From positions 2,480,001-2,544,000 of the forward strand of contig JAWQUS010000017.1 of assembly GCA_036365455.1 (NCBI GenBank): 64,000 nucleotides of DNA, given 5' to 3'. The position numbers and the translations under genes were made by a program. The DNA comes from Macrosoma leucophasiata. Its lineage: Eukaryota; Arthropoda; Insecta; Lepidoptera; Hedylidae. The notes beneath the pieces are model-generated. The model was not told the origin of the DNA, did not search any database, and saw only the letters and a program-made list of their open reading frames with translations. This document shows positions 52,946-64,000 of the stretch, in pieces (the first letter of the stretch is position 1; every line of letters begins with the position of its first letter).

Positions 52946-53373
52946 GTACCTACATGTGTAGTATGTTCTTAGGATATCGCGAGCTACAATATTATTTTCT
53001 CTTTATAATATGTTAATATTATAACATAGATGAATGGACATCAATATGAATCGGTATTCTATAGGTAGGTAAGCTCCTCCATTATTTATCTGATGGAATA
53101 TTATTACGATGGACAAGCAATTAAATAATAACTTTTATACTAAAGACCTCAAGCCACCAATCAGTTATTAGTTCCTAACTGTAGTTTAACCACGTACTTA
53201 TAAGCTAACCTCAAAGATTAAAAGCGATGATTCACTGTTAAGATTAAGCTCGTCATCCATTAGCTGGAATTGGTCGGTTAGAGATTTATTAGACAGCACG
53301 TCGAATATTTCAGTAGAAATACATAAGGAAGCTCTTAAACCAACACATCTTTAGGTATTGCACACATTTAAGA
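52946..53373. other. No feature recognised
   Basis: AT-rich spacer. Confidence 0.45.
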
Positions 53374-53680
53374 TATAATAATAATTATGGCAACCCTTGA
53401 GATACGTCCCACTGCTGGGAACGAGTCTCTCCCCTTTTTTGGGGGGAGGCCTGGAGTTTACTCCACCACACTGCTCCAATGCGGGTTAGTGGCCAACCCG
53501 CTGTCGGATGTTTTCAAACCGCCCATAAGGCCTCCGACAAGGTTTCACGACTGCTATCGATAGCGACCGGGACCGACGGCTTAACGTGCCCTCCGAAGCA
53601 CGGAAACGCGCATTTTAACTTTGCTACTAGCGATCACCCATCACTAAACCGACCGCGCTCGTATCGTAACTCAGTTCCTA
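53374..53680 (-). mobile_element. Second copy of the CCCACTGCTGGG family
   Basis: ATAATAATAATTATGGCAAC, GTCCCACTGCTGGGAACGAG, CGTGCCCTCCGAAGCACGGA; about 85-90% like 39532-39906 by eye, shorter at the right. Confidence 0.65.
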
Positions 53681-54029
53681 ATAACTCATAAATTAAGTCA
53701 CAGAACAAAGACAGTTCATTAAAAAACGAAGTGTTAGATTTCACACGTAACAATTCAACATTTATGAAAGCCGGTGGCATTTTCCTTCTAAAATTTCGAA
53801 GTAAAATTTTCCATCGCATCGGCAGTGATCGGCACTAATCTGCAAGTGTTTGAACGCCAATAAATAACTCGAGCGTATGTAGTTAACTTTTTTGCTCATC
53901 ACTCAATGATTTCTTTCGAGGCGCGTCGACAAATTCTTGAGACATTTTGTTCCGTATGATGTGGTGTACGGTGCCACTGCTAGCGGTGATGCAGTCAGAT
54001 TCGTACTTGTTTTATTTTGTTTGACATGT

Positions 54030-54143
54030 ATATCAATTGTTGTTCACTTTAATTTATTTTATTTATTTTTGACGTGTCATAAGAGGTGCCTGTCACCCTA
54101 AATGAATAAATGAGTTTCTGATTCTGATTCTGATTCTGATTCA
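54030..54143 (+). mobile_element. 5'-truncated LINE tail with (TTCTGA)n
   Basis: GTGTCATAAGAGGTGCCTGT, AATGAATAAATGAG, then four TTCTGA units. A 3' UTR plus microsatellite tail is typical of several insect LINE families. Confidence 0.55.
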
Positions 54144-55904
54144 TCCCATTAGGTTAAGCGACCAGTTCTGTTATATTACTTTTACAGTAACGTACTTCTT
54201 TATTAAATTAAAAGGAACACATCTGGAACAATGTTCATGTTATAAAAAAAAATAATAGGTACTTAATTTATTTTCTTTTGCAATGACTTCGATTATGACA
54301 GAACCGATATATTCTGTTCAAAGTAATAGAAGTGTATTTATCTATTTCCTATCAATTATTTAAAGACTAATACTAAATCTAGGTTGTTTTGTAGGACCAA
54401 ACAAGACAACTTTGTAGATTGATTATTTCGCAGTTGTGGGAACGGACACAGAAGTACAGCCATAAATAAACTTGCCACGTAAACACTGATACATTGTGTG
54501 ACATAGTATCGCACTTTGTTCTTGTTCTGCAATATAACTAAAGTGTTGTCTTTTATTTGAAAAGGAGTGCCTTTATAGTCTTTGTTCCAGTTAGAACACG
54601 CGATTCTTAGTTTACATGATTCGAAGGCAATATTTTGTGTTTCTTATAGCTTAAGTAGAGACTGTTCTCTACCTGCGTCAACATTTTTATTACACTGAAA
54701 TATAACACAATACCTCTTGAATATGGATTAAATATGTGTCATCGTCATCATTTAGGCGAAGGACATCCACTGCTGAACAAAAGCAACACCCAGAGTTGCC
54801 ACTACAAACCTGAATAGAATCCTGAATTTTGTCCTATTATTCTCTACAATAATTCTGTTGTCGTTCATCGATTTACTCTACTGTCATAGATGAATAATAA
54901 TGTAATGCATCGTCTCCATTTCTGTCAGCTCTTCGTTATTATTTAAATAAGCTTAATTCTGCTATGAACCTAATAAAATATATGAATACATGATTTTGAA
55001 AGGAGAGTTACCTATAAGATATATGTAAGATAATATAAGATACCTAAAAGAAGCAATGATATACAATATGAAATACAATTTAAAAAACGAAAGTAATATT
55101 TACAACTCCCAAAATCATTAGATAGTATCGCTTCCAGAGGGCCCGTAGCTCGCTAACAATTACTGTATTTTAAGAATTCCTGCGAACGTTGCGTGCGTTG
55201 AAATTCATTTAGTAAATAATTCATAACTTCCAAGTAGGTCAAGTTCGCGTGCATTGCACCCTGAACGATTCGCGCGTCGCAAAAACATACGCAGTGCGTG
55301 GCGATGCATCCCAAGCGTCGCATTTTATGCGGTTTGCTGTCTGGAAAGTCTAGAAATACTGGAAACTACTCGTTGATGGTATATTGAAATTGATCCTATA
55401 ATTAGTTTTGTAAGTAACAGCAGAAAATAACGATGCATGTGTACGTAGGTATACTGATGTTGATATTATTATGTGCGATTTAATCACGGTTTCTGTCCAT
55501 ATAAAGAGAGGTTTAAATCTACTTATAATAATGCTTTAATCTCTTATCTTTTAATTTATTAATACGTAGTGTTTCTCGGGTACATAGGTTATTTCATCTA
55601 CGAAAATTTGTAGAGTTGGCGCAGACATGTGTGCCCACACGTACACTACACACTAACTTTATCAATGTGTGAGGCAGACACAACTGACAGGCACCGCAGG
55701 AGAGGTGGTCAACTGACAATCTTACTTACTATTCGATCATAGGTAATTTTTGGGTTATGTGGCTTCGGCACTTCCATAATATCAACAGTTTAATAGCGTA
55801 TGCTCCCGTAATTTCAGACACACAGTTGATAGATCTTCACTCACCACCAACCTGAACTGTAAGCTTCTTTGCAACGTAGAGAAAAAAAAATGCATTATAA
55901 GACA
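54144..55904. other. Mostly unassigned
   Basis: Apart from an RTE fragment (54735-54790) and a doubtful S-like stretch (about 55745-55892), nothing is recognised. 55160-55330 is somewhat GC-richer. Confidence 0.45.
54735..54790 (-). mobile_element. RTE-type LINE tail fragment
   Basis: CATCGTCATCATTTAGGCG and ATCCACTGCTGAACAAAAG, antisense to the RTE tail. Confidence 0.6.
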
Positions 55905-56040
55905 TATACAATATGAGATTCTCATAAACTGGCGTCAAAAGAGATATTCAGGGCTAGCAGCCCTTTTGCAACTCCCCTGGTGTTGTAAATGTTCATAGGC
56001 GACGGTAACCGCTTTCAATCAGAAGCTCGTCTGTTTGTCT
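55905..56040 (+). mobile_element. LINE-3'-end-like fragment
   Basis: GGCTAGCAGCCCTTTTGCAA, CCCTGGTGTTGTAAATG, ATAGGCGACGGTAACCGC and CGTCTGTTTGTCTAT resemble a common lepidopteran LINE 3' region. It lies directly upstream of the candidate exon at 56111. Confidence 0.5.
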
Positions 56041-56110
56041 ATCAACCTATTGCCCTAAAAAGCGACTTTTGTTAGTCATTATCTCTACAACAACTGTCTC
56101 TTCTTTCCAG

Positions 56111-56228
56111 CCAAAAAAGCTACAACAGCCCATGGAGTTGGACGACGGTGACGGCGACAGGGGACTGACCACGGGCCCCGCGCGGGCCGCCGCCTGCGCA
56201 GTGAGCGCCGGGGAGCGTCCCGGCCGCG
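56111..56228 (+). CDS. Candidate host coding exon (GC-rich, splice-bounded)
   Basis: A pyrimidine-rich stretch CTGTCTCTTCTTTCCAG ends at 56110, a good 3' splice site, and GCG|GTGAGC gives a good 5' splice site at 56228/56229. The 118 bp between are very GC-rich against an AT-rich background. The first frame is open throughout and reads PKKLQQPMELDDGDGDRG followed by an Ala/Gly/Arg-rich run (TGPARAAACAVSAGERPGR); the other frames contain stops. An in-frame ATG at 56132 has a favourable context (CAGCCCATGG), so it could be a start-codon exon with the seven preceding codons as 5' UTR. No domain is recognised. The rest of the gene would lie outside or in undetected exons downstream. A chance GC island remains possible. 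Confidence 0.4.
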
Positions 56229-57136
56229 GTGAGCTTGGCTGAACGTGTGCAACCCTACTTACACGCCTACTCATGTGAGACTTTTGACGTTCGCTGAAAT
56301 GTGAGACTAGCTTAAGTTTGACGTTTGACGTAAATAGACTGTCATATTTTGATTTTAGAATGGTTAAAACTGTGAAGTAAAGCAACGAGTTACTGGTGGA
56401 ACATTTATATCGTATGTGATTAACTCGTTCTTTACTTAAATTATTGTAAAACGACCATTTAAACTTCAATAAAATTTAAATTATAACTAACATTATGAAA
56501 GACGTGTAATATTATCTATGTACAGAATGTTAAAATAACATCTTTTCCACTACCTATCACAAAGAATATATTTTTAGATTCTTCATTGTCATAATTAATG
56601 TATGTAGCAGTTAGATAATGCAGTTTACTTTTCAATCCGCGCTTTGCATTGAATTGCAGAAAAATAAATAAACTGAAATAAATTATCAAAATCGTGCCAA
56701 TTAGAAGATACACCTACACTTTGAAGATTATTTTTCTACTGTGACAGACAAAAAGACAGTTGATCGAATGTCAAATATGTCCATGCGTCCCTGGTCTTAC
56801 ATGATTTGGCCTTTATCTGTTGTTGTTATGGATTTTTTTTCAAATCAAGGTCTATCTTTTTCATGGATTAAAATAGTGGACTATTATTGGCAGTGGTCCG
56901 TGCGATTAGCCACCTTATATGTAAGATTTTATATATTATTTAAGTCTGTTTCTAGGTTCTAAAAAGGTGTAACTCAAGTTTTTAGGTTTATGTAAATTAA
57001 ACTTTTGGCCATGTTCACAATAAATTATGTATTATAATAACAACAGGTTATATCTTATTACATAGAAGAAAAGGTACCGTTAGGTGTATGTACCCAAGTG
57101 AAATAATGCCGATATTCTGATTGGTTACTTAACTAA
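56229..57136. other. No feature recognised
   Basis: If the exon at 56111-56228 is real, this would be intron. Confidence 0.4.
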
Positions 57137-57271
57137 CGGCCGAACACTCAGACGTCACTCAATTTTAAGCAACCCTCAAATGTGCGCTATCTCTATCGTT
57201 CGAACGTGTTTATAAAGACAGAAGACTTTTAAGTCCCACTTAGATTTGAGTGACGTTTGAGTATTTGCCCG
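57137..57271. mobile_element. Family C MITE
   Basis: CGGCCGAACACTCAGACGTC to TGAGTATTTGCCCG. Left flank TAA, right flank TAT, so one side has mutated or the duplication is TA. Confidence 0.82.
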
Positions 57272-57710
57272 TATCTTATGAAAATAACATTTATCTTTGT
57301 CCACTCAAGCATTATTGTCTGTTATGCGAGTTGGTATTGACAAAATGTAGTTTCTTTTTATAATTATTATTCGAAAAATGATGAACCTACCCTACTTTCC
57401 ACGTAGTATATCGAGTCATATCTCTTATGAAGTCTAATGTATATAATAATATTTAACAATCAAGACTAAACCCTTATATGTTCCTATTTATCCAACCAAA
57501 TTCACCAGCACAAATAGAAATTCAACCATACATTTTTAAATTAATTAACATCAAGTAAAGTGCTTTTCAAATTGTAATAAGATATATTTGCGACTGTCGT
57601 TATACTTTTCAAACGCAGAAACGTAAACATGACCAGCAGTTTGATACTTTGAGATCACATCGCAAAGTATTTCGTTAGAGACACAATACACGTTTCGCTT
57701 CACACCTCAC

Positions 57711-57774
57711 CTGTACCCGAGGCCGAGAACGAAATGATCCGTCCGATGTTGTTAGCTCCCCGTGGACTCACCAT
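57711..57774 (-). CDS. Candidate host first coding exon, minus strand
   Basis: On the minus strand an ATG at 57774 opens MVSPRGANNIGRIISFSASG and runs 21 codons plus one base to ACAG|GTGAGG, a strong 5' splice site at 57711/57710. The frame is also open upstream of the ATG for about 13 codons (EFAYVSPHGTI) to a TAG, so the stretch could be an internal exon if an acceptor (TTACGTCAG, weak) at about 57790 is used. No domain is recognised. Opposite in strand to the candidate at 56111, so the two would not belong to one transcript. Confidence 0.3.
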
Positions 57775-57789
57775 GATGGTCCCGTGTGG

Positions 57790-58870
57790 ACTGACGTAAG
57801 CGAATTCGCGCTATCTAATGTAGTCATCACGATACCGAGGAAGAATTTCATACATTAACCTATTTATATCAGTCTTTGTCGCACCTGCGTAAATATCATC
57901 CCTCACGTGACGGCGTTTAATATCTATATGAGTGTGAAGCAAAATAGTAACGCTGGAGTGACAGAGAAGGTATTAAATTCTTACTGTTTCACAACCACAG
58001 TTTGAGGGCTATGATTGATGGAGATCAAAGTCATCGAAACTTTGATCGCTATACAGACGTCGCGTCGCTGGTAGCACGAATTCGGCTTGCAAGTCTCGGG
58101 CTTCTTGAAGCCAGCAATGGGTTAATGGTACTGTACCTTTATAATGTATGGAAATGGACTGAACGTGTAACTACGCCTTTTAATGGCGATATATTTTTTC
58201 TTTAATCTTTTTGTAGTTAATGTCACAGTCCATTTCATTATAATAATAGATATGTACCTCTATGTCTGACGTGGCAAAAATCTATGTAATTTATTAGAAA
58301 TTTGGAACTGTTGATAGATCGAATATGCTTTTTTTGTCAGGAGTGCGTGATTGAGGTGCAATTTTTGGATTGATTTTTGTCACATAAGACTCAGTTTTAC
58401 TTTGTCTGCCAAAAAAGGCGTATTGGTACACTACCTAGTCTTTCGAATTGTATATTTAATAGCGCCTATGGTGATTTTACAAAATTCTATACTTTTGAAA
58501 TTACCTACATATTTTCAAATATAACATCTCATTATAAAATTTGATTACGAATTTGACAATACTAATAACTGTAATGAAAAAACATTCAATCCTAACTGAA
58601 TTTTTAGATTATATGTCATTAGGTAATTTATTTCGAAAAGTGAGGTTTTTGAAAAATTACTTGCTGATTCGGTGGCAAGCTACATGAAGCCTTTACCAGT
58701 GATACGGGGTGTGAACTTGGCTTTATTACCTACTACTAACTAAAAAGTACCTACATGTATATATACCGCATAACAATGCCTGAATGCCTATATTCATGTT
58801 ATGCCATAGGTATCACGTTTGCAGATTTTTTTCGGCTATCATACAACCCAGTTATACATTTTATGGAGCA
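57790..58870. other. No feature recognised
   Basis: No coding or repeat signal recognised. Confidence 0.45.
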
Positions 58871-59055
58871 TTTTTTTTATGTAATGGAAGTGGTAAACAA
58901 GCATGCCTCTGTGCCGGCAATTACATGGCCATACATTACCACCTAACCGGTACACGATAGTGCTGAACACTACCATTTAGCGGCAAATATATTAAGTAAT
59001 GCGGTGGTGCCTACCCACGCGAGCTCCATCACTGGAGCTCTACCACCAGTAAAAA
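58871..59055 (-). mobile_element. Family S with internal deletion
   Basis: Antisense tail AACAAGCATG joins directly to CCTCTGTGCCGG; about 120 bp between are missing, with a shared ATGC at the join. The 5' hairpin is intact. Confidence 0.83.
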
Positions 59056-59400
59056 ATAAAGCGTTACTGACTGATATAAATACGCTGTTTTATTAAGCAT
59101 TGGCTGAGCTTTTATTACATTAACCTAGATACTTCGAGAATAGATTAACAAAAGCACAATCAAAATTTATTTCTGTTCTGAATTCGAATAATTTTAGACC
59201 AATCGAAACTGCAGCAAGTCTATTTTAGTAATTCAAACCCGTTGGCCATTGTTAGCATTTGATTGCTCAGTTGCAGTTTTAAACCACAGACCACTAACAA
59301 CTTTCATAAGTAATGGAGCTAAAATACATAAATGGTACCTAGCTACCCGCGGTGAGGTCAAATTGTTAAGACTATGTACTTTTATTACAGTAGTTTACTT
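59056..59400. other. No feature recognised
   Basis: AT-rich spacer between S and M copies. Confidence 0.45.
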
Positions 59401-59721
59401 AGATGTTGCGAGCTCGGCTCTGGTTCGTACACGTCCTCAAAAAGTGGGTAATTAAAGAAGAATCCGAAAAAAATACAATTAATTTATTCAAGAGTATATT
59501 TTAGAGTTACAAACACATTTAATTCAAACATGATTTTCAAACTGATATCGCCCGCCATATTCGCCATGTTGGTTTTGAGTTGCAATTCTAACTGCAAATA
59601 ATGTTTCGTAACTGCAAGTAAAATATGCAGTAAAAAACGTTTTTATATTGATTTTGCATGTTTAATGATATTGTGTACAATACATGGCCGGAGGTCCATA
59701 CATTTTTGCAACGTCTCCTTT
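59401..59721. mobile_element. Family M MITE, internally deleted
   Basis: AGATGTTGCGAGCTCGGCTC start and GCAACGTCTCCTTTC end; the left GG is lost and the interior is shortened. Confidence 0.76.
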
Positions 59722-60932
59722 CTGATTTGCTAACTTAACAATATATTTTTATAAAGTTGCCTTGATAATTGGAGTAAATCCTGCAAGTCGGTCAATCCTA
59801 TGTCAAATGTGTCAATTGATCTGAAAGAGAATATAACCACGACAGTTGATCGATATATTTTTATAAACATAACCACTCGAATTATAGACATTTTTTAAAA
59901 ATCACTGCACCAATACGTGCGCTACCCTAATGTGGGAAACACGCCGTGCCACTTTCAAACGGCAACACTAATGTTTTATTAATTGCCAACGGAAGTCAAT
60001 GACTTGGCCATATTTAGGACGCCATTTAAAATTACTTTGTACTTAACTCAGCTGCTTTTAAGTTACTAACTCTGCAATAAAAGAAATATAGAACAGCTAA
60101 ATTAAATGTTTTAAGGCATGAACTACATTACAATTAGTTCGTTGGGTTCATACATCAGTTAATAGCTTAGTACCTATTAGCCCTGTTTTTAAAGGCTTGG
60201 CATGGGTTTGATCTCGGATTCGATAAATGAGACATTGTGTGTATTCCAATTGGATAGACTTTTAGAGGCATCACTTATTTGGAAATGTGCCTAATGCCAA
60301 TAGGCTCGCCCCTGTTGCTTGAAGCTATAACGTAACGTACCGGCTACGTAAATGCCAAAACGTGCGTTTATACGAGTATGTAGATATTTATGTATATCTA
60401 CCCTCCGAGAAAAAATGTATAAAGTCATATTTCTGTCGTTCCATAAATAGCATTTGTATCTCCATGACCACCATCGTTTATTATACCATACTGACAGAAC
60501 CACGATCTTTGCCACTGTACGGCTCGTTTATTTTAATTATACCCTCATAAATTGGAGCAAACTCCCTTTCATCGTATCTAAGTACAGTCTCACACGCCTT
60601 TCCTGAAAAGCCAGCCTCTGGAGATATTGATAGATTAATTTCCCACAGTAATTAATCACGATATACTTTGATCTTTGCAGACATGCTCGACCCCAACGTA
60701 TGCGACATTTTAACTTCACGTACGAAAATGTCAAGGCATTTAGTTGTCATGAGAATGCCACATGAAATAAAGCTCGCATTAAATATTATTTGAGTACATA
60801 CCTGAAATTTATACCTAGTTTTGTTTGAGATTGGTTGACACAAATGATCGGATATTCCTTGTTAATTTTTCCTACTTTTAAAATAACGCAAATCTTTAAA
60901 AAAAGACGAAAAATATTCGATTCGATCGAAAA
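59722..60932. other. No feature recognised
   Basis: Several overlapping short open frames on both strands, none recognised. Confidence 0.45.
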
Positions 60933-61183
60933 ATACTGGTGGTAGAGTTCCAGTGTAGGAGCTCGAGGGCGTAGGCACCACCGCATTACCTAATCTAGCC
61001 GCCAAATGGTAGTGTTCAACACTATCGTGTTCCGGTTAGATGGTAATGTATGACCCTGTAATCATTATCACAGAGACATCACAGAGAAACAACTACGGTA
61101 ACAGGGGTGGCAACGCGTGTGTAGGCATCACTTAACATCAGTGTGAACTGCATGTGTGTTTACCACCTTCCTATCATAAAAAT
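60933..61183 (+). mobile_element. Family S, subfamily B, with internal deletion
   Basis: ACTGGTGGTAGAGTTCCAGT start; GCAACGCGTGTGTAGGC shows loss of the segment with CATCTGCATTTTGACC. Ends CTATCATAAAAA. Confidence 0.82.
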
Positions 61184-63050
61184 GAATCCTATTCAAAGCA
61201 TTGAAGCATATACTTAAGAACATGGAGAGCCTGCCGCTAGGCCTCTCCCGTCTTTATCATCCGCCACAAGTAAGAGCAATTAGCCGCGATATCGGCTGAT
61301 CTAACGAAGTAAATATGCAGGCAAGTTCACACCGCCGTGTCTAACCACTGGAACGGAATTGCAAATTCTTGTAAAACCCACCTTAAGAGCGTCTACAATC
61401 TAAACTCGACGTTTGGTACTGTTCCCTATTACTTTTACAATATACTTAATCGGGTATAAAATAATGTTAATAGTATTTGTTTAGATGTACGTGTAATGTA
61501 TATGATATTATTTATAACGGCCATTTTGTGAAGTGTCACGAAATGGCGGCGGTAGTATCTGTAAAAGTCCTCGGTGTTAATTGCAGAATGTACTCTAAAG
61601 AAAAAATAAAATAGATGTAAGATTGAAATACCATATTCTTTGAAATTTCATGTTGTGAAATATAATATAATTTGTGATGGATAATAAATAATGTACCTAA
61701 TATAATTGTATGTACCAAATGAAAGTAGACGCTCGGAATACCATATCCCTAAATTATAAGATGGTGCATGAAATCGGGTATAGTGACGGAATAAACTGCA
61801 TAGAGCATAATTTATTATTTAGTTGTGATACATATTTATTAAAAAAAATGGTAACGCGCGCCGGCGTCCGCGCGTATAGTTCCAAATGAGTGCAATCCGT
61901 GTTGGACTGTAAATGTATATCGTAGTTAGACAAGTTAAGTGGCGGTACGGTGCATTTAATTTATATATGGGTGCGGTACGATGCAGATTGAATTTGAAAT
62001 ATAAGTGCGTTTTGAGTGCAATCACTGTTTCGTTGTTACCGCTACGTGGCGTTTATTATTGTTAAAAACTGTTTATTGTGCAATTTATCAATCTATATTT
62101 AAGTTTAAAATTACTGTTCACATTAGCTGTATAAAGCTATTTTTAATTTTCACATTAATGTTGCCACATTATAATTTCAAGCATAGTGTAAGCTGTTTCG
62201 GAGTCAACCTGCATTAGCGCATATTTACTTGTAGAACAGAAGCGTGGAGATGCGACAACTCCTAATTTAAAATAATAATTCGAAACAGCAACACTACAAA
62301 TCGATATCGCTCGAGTCACGACCACAATAAAATCTATTTTCGTCTGTGTTCTGGGTTTATGACTTCGAAGGTTTTTGCTTATTGGACTAATGACCGAGTC
62401 GTGAGCGCGCCTCGATTATGGAGTTGTTGAATCGACGTAACAATCGGATTAAAATGAGAGCAGAAGACAAAATGTTTACGATCTCTAACTTACGTAGGTA
62501 TTAGGCTAGAGCTAGCTTTATGTCGAACTATTACATTGAATAGATGACCTGGATACGTGTTTAGAACTTGTTAATTTTCCCTCCTTACGATTGATTAGCG
62601 TTCGTCTAAACAGAACTGAATCGGTTTTCATATTACTTGTGTAATAGTTCGGTTTAACCAGCTTTACTTTAATTATAATTATTACTGCTCTCATTAGAAT
62701 CGGTTTGAATCTGTGTTAGTATCTAATTAATATACTGACGGTCTGTTCGTGCGATTCCTAGAACATGAGTTTGATAATTTTAATTTAATGTAATTTCAAT
62801 TCGGAGCCGTTGTATCTAATTACTAAATTGAATTTATACTGGCGCTATAAATAATTCATTTCATTGCGCCGTTTCTTAGAAGCTAAGCCAGTAATACATT
62901 TTCTATTTCTTAAATCCATTAGCTTTGTAGATAAAATGGCGTTGAAAGTATAATTTTATCTCAACGCTAGACATCCATGAATCTAGACTTGAAACGTATC
63001 GGAAGTGAAATAGATCAATAACGCAGGAGGTGAGGACCGGGCAAGATGGC
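61184..63050. other. No feature recognised
   Basis: Low repeat content compared with the rest of the window, no recognised gene. Confidence 0.45.
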
Positions 63051-63190
63051 GCTTCCGACCGTTCGTGCACGCGAATATAACACTTCGACAACTGTAATTG
63101 AGACGAATATCCCGTGTTCGTGTGTGAAATGTATTGATAACAACGAGAAAGCGGGCAATGTAACGTCCCATTACATACTATATACATAGA
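63051..63190 (+). CDS. Weak candidate short coding segment
   Basis: GGGCAAGATGGCGCTTCCG provides an ATG in good context; 47 codons follow (MALPTVRAREYNTSTTVIET start) to TAG at 63188. The start is locally GC-rich and AATAACGCAGGAGGTGAGG upstream contains a donor-like GGTGAGG. Overlapping minus-strand open frames exist. Not recognised. Confidence 0.15.
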
Positions 63191-63280
63191 AGATTATATG
63201 TGTAGCTACTCTGTGTGGTTTCAGTGTTTGAGGTTATATTTCCAATTTCACGCTCTCTGATATTATTTTATACATAAACT

Positions 63281-63575
63281 AGGCTGACCCGACGAATCGT
63301 ATCGAAGTCGTATCGCCTGATAAATTGAAAGTGCTACCTGCACTTTCTACTTTTGAGAAATAAGGGTTAGTGATAGTAAAAATAAAAGTCAAACATTCTG
63401 TCCCAGAAATAAGAAAAAAAAATTGGGCTGGGCAACCCATATTTTGGAGTAAAAAAATATTTTATAACCGATTCTCATACCTATCAAATACACACACAAT
63501 ATTTTATCATAATCGGTCAAGCCGTTTCGGAGGAGTATTGTTACAAACACTGTGACACGAGAATTTTATAGGTAT
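63281..63575 (+). mobile_element. G-family repeat
   Basis: AGGCTGACCCGACGAATCGT, TATCGCCTGAT, AAGCCGTTTCGGAGGAGTAT and GACACGAGAATTTTATAGGT. Confidence 0.65.
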
Positions 63576-64000
63576 TTTAGATGTGAAGCCAAAATTGTCT
63601 ATCAAAGGAAAGACGAGGTATTGTTGTTAAAATGTTAAAGGAATTGTATGAACAGACTGTAAAATGACATTTTTTTTAATGAAGAGAAAAAGTATTTATT
63701 TTGTTATTCTTTAAGTTTACGATGATTTTAATTGTTCACGTTAGTTTCCTTGGGAATCTTTATCGATTTTTAGTATTAAGTACAACAGTGCGAGACGGGG
63801 ATCGAATGCCGGTAGTAATAAAAAAAAACCGAATCAATTAATCAAATTATCGGTGTTAACTACTTTTCTAGTGTACAATTCCATTTTTTCTATTCCGGCA
63901 ATTGTATAATTAACCGGTATTTACCGGTTTTTCGCCGGTTCTATCCCCGTTATTAAAGTTGTTTAAAAATTCATGGGTACTTCTCAATTCCAAGTTTCCT
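63576..64000. other. No feature recognised
   Basis: CCGGTATTTACCGGTTTTTC at about 63915 repeats the CCGGT motif; nothing else. Confidence 0.4.

Noticed and set aside
55745..55892. Another S copy
   Set aside because: Only scattered short matches (CACCAACCTGAACTGTAAGC and an A-run); too weak to annotate.
56047..56469. 140-codon minus-strand frame
   Set aside because: It covers the antisense of the GC-rich candidate exon; the plus strand has better splice signals and the minus frame shows no domain.

Overview
The window looks like repeat-rich intergenic or intronic DNA from a moth or butterfly (Lepidoptera). It is AT-rich eukaryotic DNA with no bacterial-type gene order. It carries repeat types I recognise from lepidopteran genomes: a ~300-bp interspersed element starting ACTGGTGGTAG, tRNA-headed SINEs, RTE-like LINE 3' ends next to GATGAT runs, CTAGT-ended Helitron-like elements, and the GGGTTCCGTAC...GTCTGTCTGTC repeat. 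The species cannot be named from the sequence, and no complete host gene is visible.

Layout. 0-11 kb: copies of the ~300-bp element (called family S here), MITEs with GGAGATGTTGC ends (family M), the first tRNA-derived palindrome (T1, 4711-5091), a GC-rich island (6165-6495) and three tRNA-headed SINEs. 11-20 kb: a structured foldback element (11049-11617), an S copy interrupted by a MITE and then duplicated as a palindrome (11835-12497), a MITE nested in a MITE (13140-13415) and a 753-bp DNA element with a TAA duplication (19068-19820). 20-33 kb: two more tRNA palindromes (T2, T3), Helitron-like pieces and a transposon with ~70-bp inverted ends. 33-44 kb: two broken LINEs with reverse transcriptase (33331-35465 minus, 42376-44324 plus) and an internally deleted mariner (37695-38792) carrying the direct tRNA dimer T4. 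44-55 kb: RTE remnants, S copies, a clean poly(A) retroposon (48628-48924) and tRNA palindrome T5. 55-64 kb: repeats thin out, and two short GC-rich stretches with splice-site-like borders (56111-56228 plus, 57711-57774 minus) are the only candidates for host coding exons.

Most unusual feature. Family T elements contain a 76-nt tRNA-like unit. Four of five long copies are inverted dimers, each with a different internal junction; the fifth is a direct dimer with a 310-bp period. All five are flanked by target-site duplications of exactly 12 bp. A sixth, 48-bp copy keeps only the 3' end, as expected for target-primed reverse transcription. A second, unrelated short family (3627-3800 and 16623-16690) also has 12-bp duplications, and one of its two copies has an inverted 5' part. 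Other retroelements here have 6-10 bp duplications. This suggests a distinct machinery, possibly Penelope-like, moving non-autonomous passengers.

The elements are heavily nested (T in mariner, T in S, MITE in S, hAT in S, MITE in MITE), so relative insertion order can be read. Family S alone makes up roughly a tenth of the window. Every gene-like entry below is a transposon remnant or a tentative exon.
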